Shown here piece after piece: positions 1-9,098 of a stretch of 9,627 nt of DNA. The stretch comes from Aquificaceae bacterium. Lineage in GTDB: Bacteria > Aquificota > Aquificia > Aquificales > Aquificaceae. The stretch spans positions 1-9,627 of the forward strand of contig WFYH01000005.1 in assembly GCA_015490215.1 (NCBI GenBank), in the 5' to 3' direction. The notes under the pieces were generated by a model that saw only the letters and a program-made list of their open reading frames with translations, made no database searches and had not been told where the DNA came from. Position 1 is the stretch's first letter; each line of letters begins with the position of its first letter. A program made the translations under genes and the position numbers.

Positions 1-1
1 A

Positions 2-100
2 CTCACCGAAGAGGAAAAGGACAGGGCGGTCCGTGAAGCCATAGCTTGGGATCTCAAGTTCAAAGACAGACCTAGGTCCCCCAAATGCCCTCCGAGATGA
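2..100 (+). CDS. C-terminal end of an unidentified protein (5' end outside window)
   Basis: An open frame runs from the left edge to a TGA at 98-100 and encodes 32 residues beginning LTEEEKDRAVREAIAWDLKF and ending in a basic, Pro/Cys-containing tail (PRSPKCPPR). The first half is a charged, probably helical stretch with a composition like the other genes here. That the frame is open up to a stop directly abutting the convergent guaA stop is consistent with a real gene end. I do not recognise the family and 32 residues are too few to assign one. The strand and the stop are fairly secure; the function is unknown. Confidence 0.6.
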   Translation, partial: LTEEEKDRAVREAIAWDLKFKDRPRSPKCPPR

Positions 101-1636
101 TCATTCCCACTCTATGGTAGAGGGGGGTTTTGAGGAAACGTCGTAGACCACCCTTCCTACCCCCCGCACCTCGTTTATTATCCTTCTCATAACCCTGTCA
201 AGAAAGTCGTAGGGGAGTCTATACCAATCTGCGGTCATGCCGTCGGTGCTGTGAACCGCCCTGAGGGCTATGACCTTCTCGTAAGTTCTCACGTCTCCCA
301 TTACACCCACCGACTTTACCGGAAGGAGAACCGCAAAAGCCTGCCATATCTTTTCATACAGCCCTTCCTTCTTCAACTCTTCTATAAAGATCCTGTCCGC
401 TCTGCGGAGGATATCAAGGTTTTCTTTTGTAACCTCCCCCAATATCCTTATGGCGAGACCCGGTCCCGGAAAGGGGTGTCTGAGAAGAATCTCTTTGGGG
501 ATACCTAAGAGCTTTCCTATTTCTCTGACCTCGTCTTTAAAGAGCTGTCTAAAGGGTTCAAGGAGTTTTAGGTTCATCTTTTCAGGGAGTCCCCCCACGT
601 TGTGGTGGGTCTTTATCTTTGCGCTTCCCTTTATGCCTGCACTTTCAACCACATCGGGGTAAAGAGTCCCCTGCAGAAGAAACTCCGCACCCTCCACCTT
701 TTTAGCTTCCCTTTCAAAGACCTCTATGAAGGTTCTACCTACTATCTTCCTCTTCTCTTCGGGATCTTCAACGCCTCTGAGCCTTTCAAGAAAGAGAGAG
801 GAAGCGTCCACCACCTCAAGGGGAAGACCCAAGGATCTTAGGTTCTTCTCTACCTCCTCCCTTTCTCCCAACCTCAAAAGCCCGTGATCTATAAAAAAAC
901 ATCTGAGTCTGTCACCTATAGCTCTGTAAACCAAAACCGACGCAACCGTTGAGTCTACACCTCCCGAGAGAGCGGCTATTACCCTTGCATTTCCGACGGT
1001 CTCCCTGATTTCCTCAATTTTCTCCTCTATGAAGTTACCCATCTCCCAGTTTCTTTGAGCACCGCAGACACCGTAGACGAAGTTTGCCAAAAGCTCCTTG
1101 CCGAAGGTCGTATGAACTACCTCCGGGTGGAACTGAAAGCCGTATATCTTCCTATCCTTGGAGGCTATCACCGCATGGGGGGAATTTTCCGAGCTTGCAA
1201 GGGTTTCAAAACCTTCGGGCAAACGTTCCACCTTATCCGCATGACTCATCCAGACATCAAACTCCCTCGGGAGACCTTCAAAGATCCGATCCTCCTTAAG
1301 GACTCTAAGCCTTGCCCTTCCGTATTCTTGACGATCCGACTTTACAACCGCACCCCCCAGCTGATGGGCTATAACCTGAAGCCCGTAGCATATTCCCAGT
1401 ATGGGAACACCGAGCGAGTATATACCCTTCGGCGGGAGGGGTGCTCCTTTTGCATAAACGGAAGCGGGACCGCCGGAGAATATGAGTCCGTAGGGTTCTT
1501 TTGCTTTTATATCCTCCAAGGGTGTATCCCAGTGGACTATTTCACTATATACTCCGAGTTCTCTCACCCTTCTGGCTATGAGCTGAACATACTGGGAGCC
1601 GAAGTTAACCACAAGGATAGGTCTTCTTTTCTCCAT
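101..1636 (-). CDS. guaA: GMP synthase (glutamine-hydrolysing)
   Basis: GuaA converts XMP, ATP and glutamine to GMP in the cytoplasm, the last step of guanine nucleotide synthesis. The 511-aa protein has the normal family length and domain order. The class I glutamine amidotransferase covers about residues 1-190, with the nucleophile Cys83 in GICYGLQ and the His170/Glu172 pair in FHPEV. The ATP-pyrophosphatase domain follows, with the SGGVDS P-loop at 224-229. The C-terminal dimerisation domain has the [12 protein letters not shown] motif near 386-397 and the family's C-terminal signature KPPSTIEWE. All key residues are present. The ATG at 1634-1636 gives the canonical N-terminus ([10 protein letters not shown]). 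It lies only 21 nt after the encoded CCA of tRNA-Val, and I see no Shine-Dalgarno in that spacer, so the gene is probably co-transcribed with the tRNA and released by tRNA 3' processing (inference). Its stop abuts the stop of a convergent gene. Confidence 0.99.
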   Translation of the reverse strand: MEKRRPILVVNFGSQYVQLIARRVRELGVYSEIVHWDTPLEDIKAKEPYGLIFSGGPASVYAKGAPLPPKGIYSLGVPILGICYGLQVIAHQLGGAVVKSDRQEYGRARLRVLKEDRIFEGLPREFDVWMSHADKVERLPEGFETLASSENSPHAVIASKDRKIYGFQFHPEVVHTTFGKELLANFVYGVCGAQRNWEMGNFIEEKIEEIRETVGNARVIAALSGGVDSTVASVLVYRAIGDRLRCFFIDHGLLRLGEREEVEKNLRSLGLPLEVVDASSLFLERLRGVEDPEEKRKIVGRTFIEVFEREAKKVEGAEFLLQGTLYPDVVESAGIKGSAKIKTHHNVGGLPEKMNLKLLEPFRQLFKDEVREIGKLLGIPKEILLRHPFPGPGLAIRILGEVTKENLDILRRADRIFIEELKKEGLYEKIWQAFAVLLPVKSVGVMGDVRTYEKVIALRAVHSTDGMTADWYRLPYDFLDRVMRRIINEVRGVGRVVYDVSSKPPSTIEWE

Positions 1637-1657
1637 GGTAATTTAGCCGGTAAGGAC

Positions 1658-1732
1658 TGGTGGGCGGTGGCGGACTCGAACCGCCGACCTCCATCTTGTG
1701 AGGATGGCGCTCTCCCGCTGAGCTAACCGCCC
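1658..1732 (-). tRNA. tRNA-Val, anticodon CAC
   Basis: A complete 75-nt cloverleaf with encoded CCA. The acceptor stem GGGCGGT pairs fully with ACCGCCC. The D arm is GCTC/GAGC with a 7-nt loop. The anticodon stem is CCATC/GATGG around the loop CTCACAA, giving anticodon CAC at 1698-1700, which reads the valine codon GUG. The variable loop is 5 nt. The T arm is GGCGG/CCGCC with loop TTCGAGT. The discriminator base A and CCA follow at 1661-1658. It sits 7 nt after the stop of the upstream hypothetical gene and 21 nt before the guaA start. I see no convincing promoter in that space, so processing from a longer mRNA is likely. Confidence 0.98.
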
Positions 1733-1739
1733 TACCTTA

Positions 1740-2255
1740 CTAATATTCTATCTCTTCCAACTCTTTTATAGCCTCTTCAGCTCTCTTTACGCTTACAGCC
1801 TTTCTTATCTCTTTAAGCCTGCGGCTTTGGTAAAGCTCAAAGCTCTCTTGGGATATGCATCCTCTGACAAAGGCTGTTCTGCTGTCTTCATCGTATTTAA
1901 TATTCCTTATCTGCATTGCGCTCTTTACATATAGACCGAGCTTCGGGTCTTTGGCTACCGCCTCTAAAAAGGAGACCTCTTTTGGATCCTTAACGTCTCT
2001 GAAGTTCTCGTATATGGCTATCTGGATCAGCTCCCTTATCCTTTCCTCCATTTTCCTGTAGAGCTTCTCTTTGGCTATGTCAACGGCTCCGAGACCGTCC
2101 CTGTAGTATGTGGAAACGCAAAACATACCGTAGGCTTGCTTACCATACCATCTCGGTGCGCCCTCTATATCTATCTGCGCGCCGCTCTCCAGCGATTTCT
2201 GAAATATAAAGACCACCAGCGTCTTCAGCAGGGATGTAGCCAAGGATTCTAACAT
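1740..2255 (-). CDS. Conserved-looking hypothetical protein, LPP20-like fold suspected
   Basis: A 171-aa protein that I cannot name with certainty. The N-terminus (MLESLATSLLKTLVVFIF) is hydrophobic and could act as a signal or membrane anchor, but there is no lipobox cysteine. The segment APRWYGKQAYGMFCVSTYY, followed by a long helix rich in Ala, Lys and Glu, resembles the LPP20/LPP20-like pattern of surface-associated proteins (a P-x-W start, a beta strand, then a helix). The C-terminal 40 residues are a charged helix. The start I chose is the ATG at 2253-2255, preceded by GGAGG at 5 nt. A GTG four codons upstream (2265-2267) would place that Shine-Dalgarno inside the coding region and is less likely. 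It lies 37 nt after the TolC-like gene and just before tRNA-Val, and may be an envelope partner of the efflux genes (inference). Confidence 0.75.
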   Translation of the reverse strand: MLESLATSLLKTLVVFIFQKSLESGAQIDIEGAPRWYGKQAYGMFCVSTYYRDGLGAVDIAKEKLYRKMEERIRELIQIAIYENFRDVKDPKEVSFLEAVAKDPKLGLYVKSAMQIRNIKYDEDSRTAFVRGCISQESFELYQSRRLKEIRKAVSVKRAEEAIKELEEIEY

Positions 2256-2292
2256 GGCTCCCTCCACCTACATTTTAACCTTAACAGCTTTT

Positions 2293-3525
2293 TTAAGGGA
2301 GAACCAGTCTCTTTATCTCCGCCACTATGGTGTTGTAGTTGTATACCGCTTGGAGAAAGGCTATCCTAGCCCTTTCGTATTCCCTCCGGGCGTCAAGGAG
2401 TTCTACCTGAGTTCCTACACCGTATCTGTATCTCTCGTGGGCGTATTTGAGGGACTCCTCCGAGGCAATGACGAGGTCTTTCTGGGCTTGAATTTCGCCT
2501 TCGGCGGTTTTGAGCTGATCAAGGAGGTTCTCAAGCTGGTTGGTAAGTTCCCTCTTTTTGAACTCAATCTCTCGGGAAACTTTTGTCAATTCTATCTTCT
2601 CTTGGAGAACCTTTGAGGGAGTTCTAAATCCGTCAAAGAGGGTAATATCAAGGCGCACACCAAAGTTGTAGCCGTGCCTGAATCTGTCCACTATGCGACC
2701 TCTTTCAAAGTCCTTTATGTTGTCCCAGTTGTAGTTAAAGAACGCTCCCAAGCGGGGGTAGTAGGCTGACCTTTGCAAACTCACCGACCGCCTTCTGACC
2801 GCAAGGGAAGCTCTGAGCATCCTCAGGGTGGTGTTGTTTTTCTCAAGGGCGCTGTATAGGTCTTTTAAGGGAATATCTGCAACCTTCAGCTCACCTTCAA
2901 CCTCAAAGTCTTTACTCAAGCCGAGGAAGGTCTTCAGGTTTCTGAGGGCGGTTCTGTAATCCCCCTTTGCCTTTAAAAGATCCGCCCTTGCCCGCGAGAG
3001 CTGAGCCTTAGCCCTCAAAAGCTCATATTTGGGGACCACACCGCTTTTGTATTTCTCCTCAACGAGTTTGAAAAACTCTTCCCAATATGCGAGGGATCTT
3101 TCCTTTTCCTTTAGAACCTCCCTGCTAAGGAGCACGAGCCAATAGATCTTTTCTACCTCGGTTGCCAACCTTCTGCGGACATCCCTTATCACCGCCCTCT
3201 GAAGCCTCCTGCTCTCTTTGGCGAGTTTCAGGGATTCAAATACCGACCTGTCAAAGATGGTCTGCTGGAGCGAAAAGGTAGCCATGTATCGGTCGGCGGG
3301 CACGAAGGCGGAGATGTAGCTTTTGTCCCACCTCGTGTAGCTTGCACTGAAGGTTATCAGAGGAAAGAGGTTCGCCCTTATCTCCCTTATCTGCGCCTCC
3401 ACCTTTTTGAGATCTTCCTCCGACTTTATGCTCTCTATATGGTGCCTGATGGCTATATCCACAGCCTCCTTTAGGGTCAGCGGGAAGGCAAAGGATAGGG
3501 TCACAAGTAGAGCAAGAAAGATCAT
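2293..3525 (-). CDS. TolC-like outer membrane efflux protein
   Basis: A 410-aa outer-membrane channel component of a tripartite exporter. The N-terminus (MIFLALLVTLSFAFP) is a short signal peptide, probably cut near residue 13. Two outer-membrane-efflux repeats follow, roughly 18-200 and 215-405. Both end in the typical long alpha-hairpin pattern: YKSGVVPKYELLRAKAQLSRA in the first repeat and YGVGTQVELLDARREYERAR near residue 366 in the second. This matches the family (TolC, OprM and CusC types), in which three subunits form a barrel and a periplasmic tunnel. The start codon overlaps the stop of the adaptor gene by ATGA, so translation is coupled and the two proteins should act together. No substrate can be inferred. 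At 410 aa it is near the short end of the family's usual range. Confidence 0.94.
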   Translation of the reverse strand: MIFLALLVTLSFAFPLTLKEAVDIAIRHHIESIKSEEDLKKVEAQIREIRANLFPLITFSASYTRWDKSYISAFVPADRYMATFSLQQTIFDRSVFESLKLAKESRRLQRAVIRDVRRRLATEVEKIYWLVLLSREVLKEKERSLAYWEEFFKLVEEKYKSGVVPKYELLRAKAQLSRARADLLKAKGDYRTALRNLKTFLGLSKDFEVEGELKVADIPLKDLYSALEKNNTTLRMLRASLAVRRRSVSLQRSAYYPRLGAFFNYNWDNIKDFERGRIVDRFRHGYNFGVRLDITLFDGFRTPSKVLQEKIELTKVSREIEFKKRELTNQLENLLDQLKTAEGEIQAQKDLVIASEESLKYAHERYRYGVGTQVELLDARREYERARIAFLQAVYNYNTIVAEIKRLVLP

Positions 3526-4562
3526 ACCTCTCTTACCCTGATCCCTTCCCTTAAAAAGAGCAGGTTTTCAACTATCACCCTGTCCCTTTCTTTGAAGTTT
3601 CCTACGACCGCAACGGAGTCTCCCCTGTGACCTATAACCTTAACGGGAACCTTCACAGCCCTTGAATTGCGAACAACCCACACAAAAGATTGCCTTTGGG
3701 AGAGCTGAACCGCCTGCTCGGGAACCAGAACCGCCTTTATGCGCCTGTGGGGAAAGGAAACCTCTCCGAACATGTTGGGTTTTAGGAAGCCGTCCTCGTT
3801 CCTGAGGAGGACCTTTACCGTTACCATACGGCTCTCGTCTGCGGAAGGAGACAGAAAGGATATCTTCCCCTTAAATACCCTTCCCTGAATCATGATCTTA
3901 ACCGTTTTCCCTTTCTTGACGGAGCCGAGCATCTCTTGGGGGACATTGAAGACAAATCTTAGGGGTGAGAGCTTTATTACCTCAAAGCAGGTCACCTGAG
4001 GACCAACCACGTCCCCCACGCTTACAAGCCTCTTCAGAACATACCCGTCGGTAGGTGATCTCAGAAGGGTCCTCTCAAGATCTACCTTTCTCTTTTCAAA
4101 GATAGCCTTCAGGCTTTTTATCCTCGCCTCCAGCACCTCAAGCTGGGTCTTTACGCTTTCAAACTCCTCCCTGCTTATGAGTTCCTTTTCGTATAGAAAC
4201 TTCCTACGCTCGTATACCTTCCTTTTGTTCTCCAACTCCTTTTCAGCCTGCTCCAAGTTCCACCGAGCTTCCTTCAGCAGAAGGCGAAAGTCGCTGTCCT
4301 CAATTTTCAAAAGGGGCTGCCCCTCTTTTACTCTTTGCCCCTCTTCAACGAATATCTTTTCCACCTTCCCGCTGACGAGAGGCTTTACCTTTATCCTGTC
4401 CACCGCTTCCAAGAAGCCAGTGGTCCTATACTCAAGGGTAAGCTCCTTTTCCTTTACGGGAACAGTCCTTACCTCTACTATCCTTTCGGTTGGGGTCTTT
4501 ACCTTTTCCTCTTTACAGGAGGAGAGAAAAAGGGCAAGGAATACAAGAAGGTAGGCGATCAT
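3522..4562 (-). CDS. RND-type efflux periplasmic adaptor (membrane fusion protein), lipoprotein
   Basis: A 346-aa adaptor that bridges an inner-membrane pump to a TolC-type channel. Residues 1-16 form a lipoprotein signal with lipobox Leu-Ser-Ser-Cys, Cys16 being the lipidation site. A split biotinyl/lipoyl domain is visible as VSGKVEKIFVEEGQRVKEGQ (about 63-82) and LLRSPTDGYVLKRLVSVGDVV (about 166-186, given without its gaps). Between them a coiled-coil hairpin (about 92-165) carries the tip motif Arg119-x3-Leu123-x6-Ser130, the known RLS signature for binding TolC. A beta-barrel (about 200-275) and a membrane-proximal domain complete the order known for AcrA-like adaptors. The gene follows yebC by 6 nt and overlaps the TolC-like gene by 4 nt. 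No RND or ABC pump gene is adjacent, so the substrate is unknown. Confidence 0.95.
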   Translation of the reverse strand: MIAYLLVFLALFLSSCKEEKVKTPTERIVEVRTVPVKEKELTLEYRTTGFLEAVDRIKVKPLVSGKVEKIFVEEGQRVKEGQPLLKIEDSDFRLLLKEARWNLEQAEKELENKRKVYERRKFLYEKELISREEFESVKTQLEVLEARIKSLKAIFEKRKVDLERTLLRSPTDGYVLKRLVSVGDVVGPQVTCFEVIKLSPLRFVFNVPQEMLGSVKKGKTVKIMIQGRVFKGKISFLSPSADESRMVTVKVLLRNEDGFLKPNMFGEVSFPHRRIKAVLVPEQAVQLSQRQSFVWVVRNSRAVKVPVKVIGHRGDSVAVVGNFKERDRVIVENLLFLREGIRVREV

Positions 4563-4568
4563 AAGTGG

Positions 4569-5321
4569 TTAGGCGGTGACCTTTTCCATGATCTCTTCGG
4601 GGATTTCAAAGTTAGCTATAACCTGCTGGACGTCTTCCAGATCGTCAAGGGCTTCTATGAGCTTTATAACCTTTTTGGCGGTTTCCGCATCGCTTATCTC
4701 CACCGTTGATACGGGTATCCAAGTAACCTGAGCCTTTTCTATGGGGACACCGAGCTTTTCAAGATTTTCCTTTACCTCGTAGAGTTCCTCGGGAGAGGTG
4801 TAAACCTGATGGATCTCAGGACCACTTTGGACATCCTGTGCGCCCGCCTCTATTGCCTTCTCAAGAAGTTCCTCCTCGGAAATCTCCCTTGCGGGAACCT
4901 CAATGTATCCCTTTCTCTCAAAAAGGTAGGAAACACATCCCGAAGATCCTAGGTTTCCGCCGTGTTTGGAAAAGGTATGCCTTATTTCAGAGGAGGTCCT
5001 GTTCCTGTTGTCGGTTGTGGCTATAACCATTATCGCCACACCGCCCGGACCGTAGCCTTCGTAGATTACCTCTTCAAAGGCTTCACCCCCAAGCTCACCG
5101 CTTCCCTTCTTTATAGCCCTCTCTATGGTTTCAAGGGGCATATTTGCCCTCTTCGCCTGCTCTATGGCGGTTCTGAGCCTCGGGTTAAACTCGGGGTTAG
5201 GTCCTCCGAGCCTTGTGGCTACCGTTATCTCCCTAATGAGCTTGCTAAAGAGCTTTCCTCTCTGAGCGTCAACCTTTGCCTTCTTGTGCTTTATCTGCGC
5301 CCAGTGACTGTGCCCCGCCAT
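4569..5321 (-). CDS. yebC: YebC/PmpR family protein (TACO1-like)
   Basis: A 250-aa member of the YebC family, of normal length, with the diagnostic N-terminus [19 protein letters not shown], the [12 protein letters not shown] segment and the [11 protein letters not shown] motif. The family was long annotated as a DNA-binding regulator. More recent work on bacterial members and mitochondrial TACO1 points to a role on the ribosome, relieving pauses such as those at proline-rich stretches. Which applies here cannot be read from sequence. The ATG at 5319-5321 gives the canonical start and has a strong GAGGAGG 7 nt upstream. It is the first gene of the minus-strand series, with a candidate -10 element (TATAAT) just beyond, so its promoter probably also drives the efflux genes and perhaps tRNA-Val and guaA. 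Confidence 0.97.
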   Translation of the reverse strand: MAGHSHWAQIKHKKAKVDAQRGKLFSKLIREITVATRLGGPNPEFNPRLRTAIEQAKRANMPLETIERAIKKGSGELGGEAFEEVIYEGYGPGGVAIMVIATTDNRNRTSSEIRHTFSKHGGNLGSSGCVSYLFERKGYIEVPAREISEEELLEKAIEAGAQDVQSGPEIHQVYTSPEELYEVKENLEKLGVPIEKAQVTWIPVSTVEISDAETAKKVIKLIEALDDLEDVQQVIANFEIPEEIMEKVTA

Positions 5322-5373
5322 GGCGCTTCCTCCTCAAGTAGATTATAAAATACGGAGTTTTAGGAGGAATAGT
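5322..5373. promoter_or_regulatory. Divergent promoter region between yebC and the small plus-strand gene
   Basis: 52 nt separate the two start codons. On the minus strand TATAAT lies at 5347-5342, followed after about 7 nt by GAGGAGG for yebC. On the plus strand the overlapping TATAAA at 5344-5349 precedes the AGGAGG at 5362-5367 of the other gene. The two candidate -10 boxes therefore share bases, and polymerases could not occupy both at once. No good -35 match is visible for either direction, so the promoter calls rest on the -10 boxes, the spacing and the gene arrangement. Confidence 0.5.
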
Positions 5374-5721
5374 ATGTTTGACAGGCTAAAGCGTCTATTT
5401 TCTAAGCCAAAGCAAGAGGAAAAGCCACCCCAAGAACCGCCACCACGGCAGGTGCAAGAGGAGGAAGTAAAAGAGAAAGAGGAGAAAACCGTTAGACCTC
5501 TGACCGAACAGGAGCTTGAGATATTCAAAAAGGGAATGGGTATAACACCCCATAACTACTGGCAGTGGGCGAGCAGGACCAAGAACTTTAAACTACTCAC
5601 CGATGGGGAATACGTTTGGGTTGAAGGCTTTGAGGACCACAAAGGGAAACAGCTCCCCCTAACCCAGCAGAGAGCTTGGAGTTGGGAGTTCATAAAACAG
5701 AGGCTCAAGGACTTCGGCTAA
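5374..5721 (+). CDS. Small hypothetical protein with a proline/glutamate-rich linker
   Basis: A 115-aa protein that I do not recognise. The start is the ATG at 5374, with a perfect AGGAGG 6 nt upstream. The frame stays open back to 5320, but a start there would overlap the yebC start and put that Shine-Dalgarno inside the gene. The N-terminus (MFDRLKRLFSKPK) is basic and amphipathic. Residues 14-40 form a disordered-looking linker rich in Glu, Lys and Pro, including a triple proline at 22-24. The rest (about 43-115) looks like a compact folded domain with several aromatic residues (YWQW, EYVWVEGF, AWSWEF). There is no signal peptide or membrane segment, so it is probably cytoplasmic. It lies 13 nt before ligA and is probably co-transcribed with it, but a role in DNA repair does not follow from that alone. 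Confidence 0.85.
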   Translation: MFDRLKRLFSKPKQEEKPPQEPPPRQVQEEEVKEKEEKTVRPLTEQELEIFKKGMGITPHNYWQWASRTKNFKLLTDGEYVWVEGFEDHKGKQLPLTQQRAWSWEFIKQRLKDFG

Positions 5722-5731
5722 GATGTGTTAA

Positions 5732-8514
<2,783 letters not shown>

Positions 8515-8519
8515 AAAGC

Positions 8520-8918
8520 TCAGGCGGTCATCAGTATACTTCGCAACTCCTCGGACTGCACACCCTCTTCCACGAGACCCCTTTCGTGGATCTGCTTGTC
8601 CACCCGTTTGGGCTTGAGGGCGCTGATGATATACTCCATCGCTCTGTAAGCCTTCGAGGGATCACCGCAGGTGTAAACGTCCACCGTGGCGAGACCGTGT
8701 TCGGGCCAAGTGTGGATTGAAAGGTGTGACTCCGCCAAGAGGACAACTCCGGTTGCGCCGTGGGGTTGAAATTGGTAGTAGTGGGAGGAGATTTTGGTGA
8801 GGTCTGCGAACTTGACCGCGTTCTCAAGGAGGTTTCTTATGTCTTCAACGCGGTCAATCAGCTCCGGCTCGACACCGTAAAGGTCCGCTAAGATATGCAG
8901 TCCGAGGGTCTTTGCCAT
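8520..8918 (-). CDS. speD: S-adenosylmethionine decarboxylase proenzyme
   Basis: SpeD makes decarboxylated AdoMet, the aminopropyl donor for spermidine and the longer polyamines typical of thermophiles. At 132 aa it matches the small prokaryotic class of the enzyme. The self-cleavage site is ESHLSIHTWPE: the chain should be cut between Glu63 and Ser64, and Ser64 becomes the pyruvoyl cofactor. His69 (IHTWPE) and Cys84 (YTCGD) are the conserved processing and catalytic residues. The ATG at 8916-8918 has AAGGGAGG 7 nt upstream. It is followed 5 nt later by nth, with no speE nearby. The leader contains a short overlapping ORF (8888-8974) that passes out of frame through this ribosome binding site and start codon, which suggests control at translation (inference). 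Confidence 0.98.
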   Translation of the reverse strand: MAKTLGLHILADLYGVEPELIDRVEDIRNLLENAVKFADLTKISSHYYQFQPHGATGVVLLAESHLSIHTWPEHGLATVDVYTCGDPSKAYRAMEYIISALKPKRVDKQIHERGLVEEGVQSEELRSILMTA

Positions 8919-8974
8919 TTTCTGTCCTCCCTTGAGAAGTTTTTAAAGAGATTAAGGAGCCTAAAGCAACTCAT
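8888..8974 (-). CDS. Possible 28-codon leader ORF overlapping the speD start
   Basis: An ATG at 8972-8974 is preceded by AAGGAGGTG (8990-8982), close to a full complement of the 16S rRNA 3' end and the best Shine-Dalgarno in the window, at suitable spacing. The frame encodes MSCFRLLNLFKNFSRE followed by 12 more residues, and stops at TAG 8888-8890. That is 26 nt past the speD ATG, in a different frame. A ribosome on it would cross the speD Shine-Dalgarno and start. The peptide is basic and resembles nothing I know. It may be a regulatory leader ORF, a real small protein or chance; only the quality of the Shine-Dalgarno and its position argue for use. Confidence 0.45.
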   Translation of the reverse strand: MSCFRLLNLFKNFSREDRKWQRPSDCIS

Positions 8975-9035
8975 AACGGAGCACCTCCTTTTTGCTGAGG
9001 GCAAATATAAAGTATAATACAAGAGCGTTTAAAAA
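8919..9035 (-). promoter_or_regulatory. speD: speD leader and candidate promoter
   Basis: The 117 nt between the response-regulator remnant and speD are not explained by a full-length gene. The distal part (9000-9035) is AT-rich. On the minus strand it contains TATACT (9016-9011) and TATATT (9009-9004) as possible -10 boxes, but no good -35. The proximal part holds the leader ORF's Shine-Dalgarno inside a possible hairpin (GGAG 8988-8985, loop GTG, CTCC 8981-8978). CTCCTT (8959-8954) can pair either with AAGGAG at 8990-8985 or, through TCCTT, with AAGGG of the speD Shine-Dalgarno at 8933-8929. These pairings were found by eye and no energies were computed. Confidence 0.4.
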
Positions 9036-9098
9036 CTAAGCCTCAAACTTGTAACCGAAACCCCTTATTGTTTTTATCCCAAAATCTTCCAGGACACT
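9036..9098 (-). pseudogene. Remnant: C-terminus of an OmpR/PhoB-type response regulator
   Basis: The minus-strand frame ending at TAG 9038-9036 reads FGIKTIRGFGYKFEA, directly preceded by SVLED. This is the end of the winged-helix output domain of OmpR/PhoB response regulators, whose usual form is close to RKKLE..YIKTVRGVGYRFE; the stop lies where such proteins end. The open frame extends upstream only to TGA 9194-9192, contains no ATG, GTG or TTG before the remnant, and shows no receiver domain or recognition helix. The upstream part overlaps an 87-aa gene in another frame. A truncated, silent remnant of a lost gene fits best. Confidence 0.65.

Noticed and set aside
1055..1726. 223-codon plus-strand ORF ending in a sequence like VADSNRRPPSCEDGALPLS
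   Set aside because: It is antisense to guaA, and its last part is the antisense translation of tRNA-Val. This VADSNRRPPSCEDGALPLS type of sequence is a well-known spurious protein produced by translating tRNA genes.
5320..5373. Upstream 18-codon extension of the small plus-strand gene
   Set aside because: It would begin within the yebC start codon and place a perfect AGGAGG with correct spacing inside the coding region; the ATG at 5374 is the better start.
8531..8827. 98-codon minus-strand ORF overlapping speD in another frame
   Set aside because: It is a Ser/Thr/Pro/Arg-rich out-of-frame shadow of speD, whose own frame has all catalytic residues.
9013..9018. Perfect TATAAT on the plus strand
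   Set aside because: No plus-strand gene with a ribosome binding site follows it; the AT-rich region is better explained as part of the minus-strand speD promoter.
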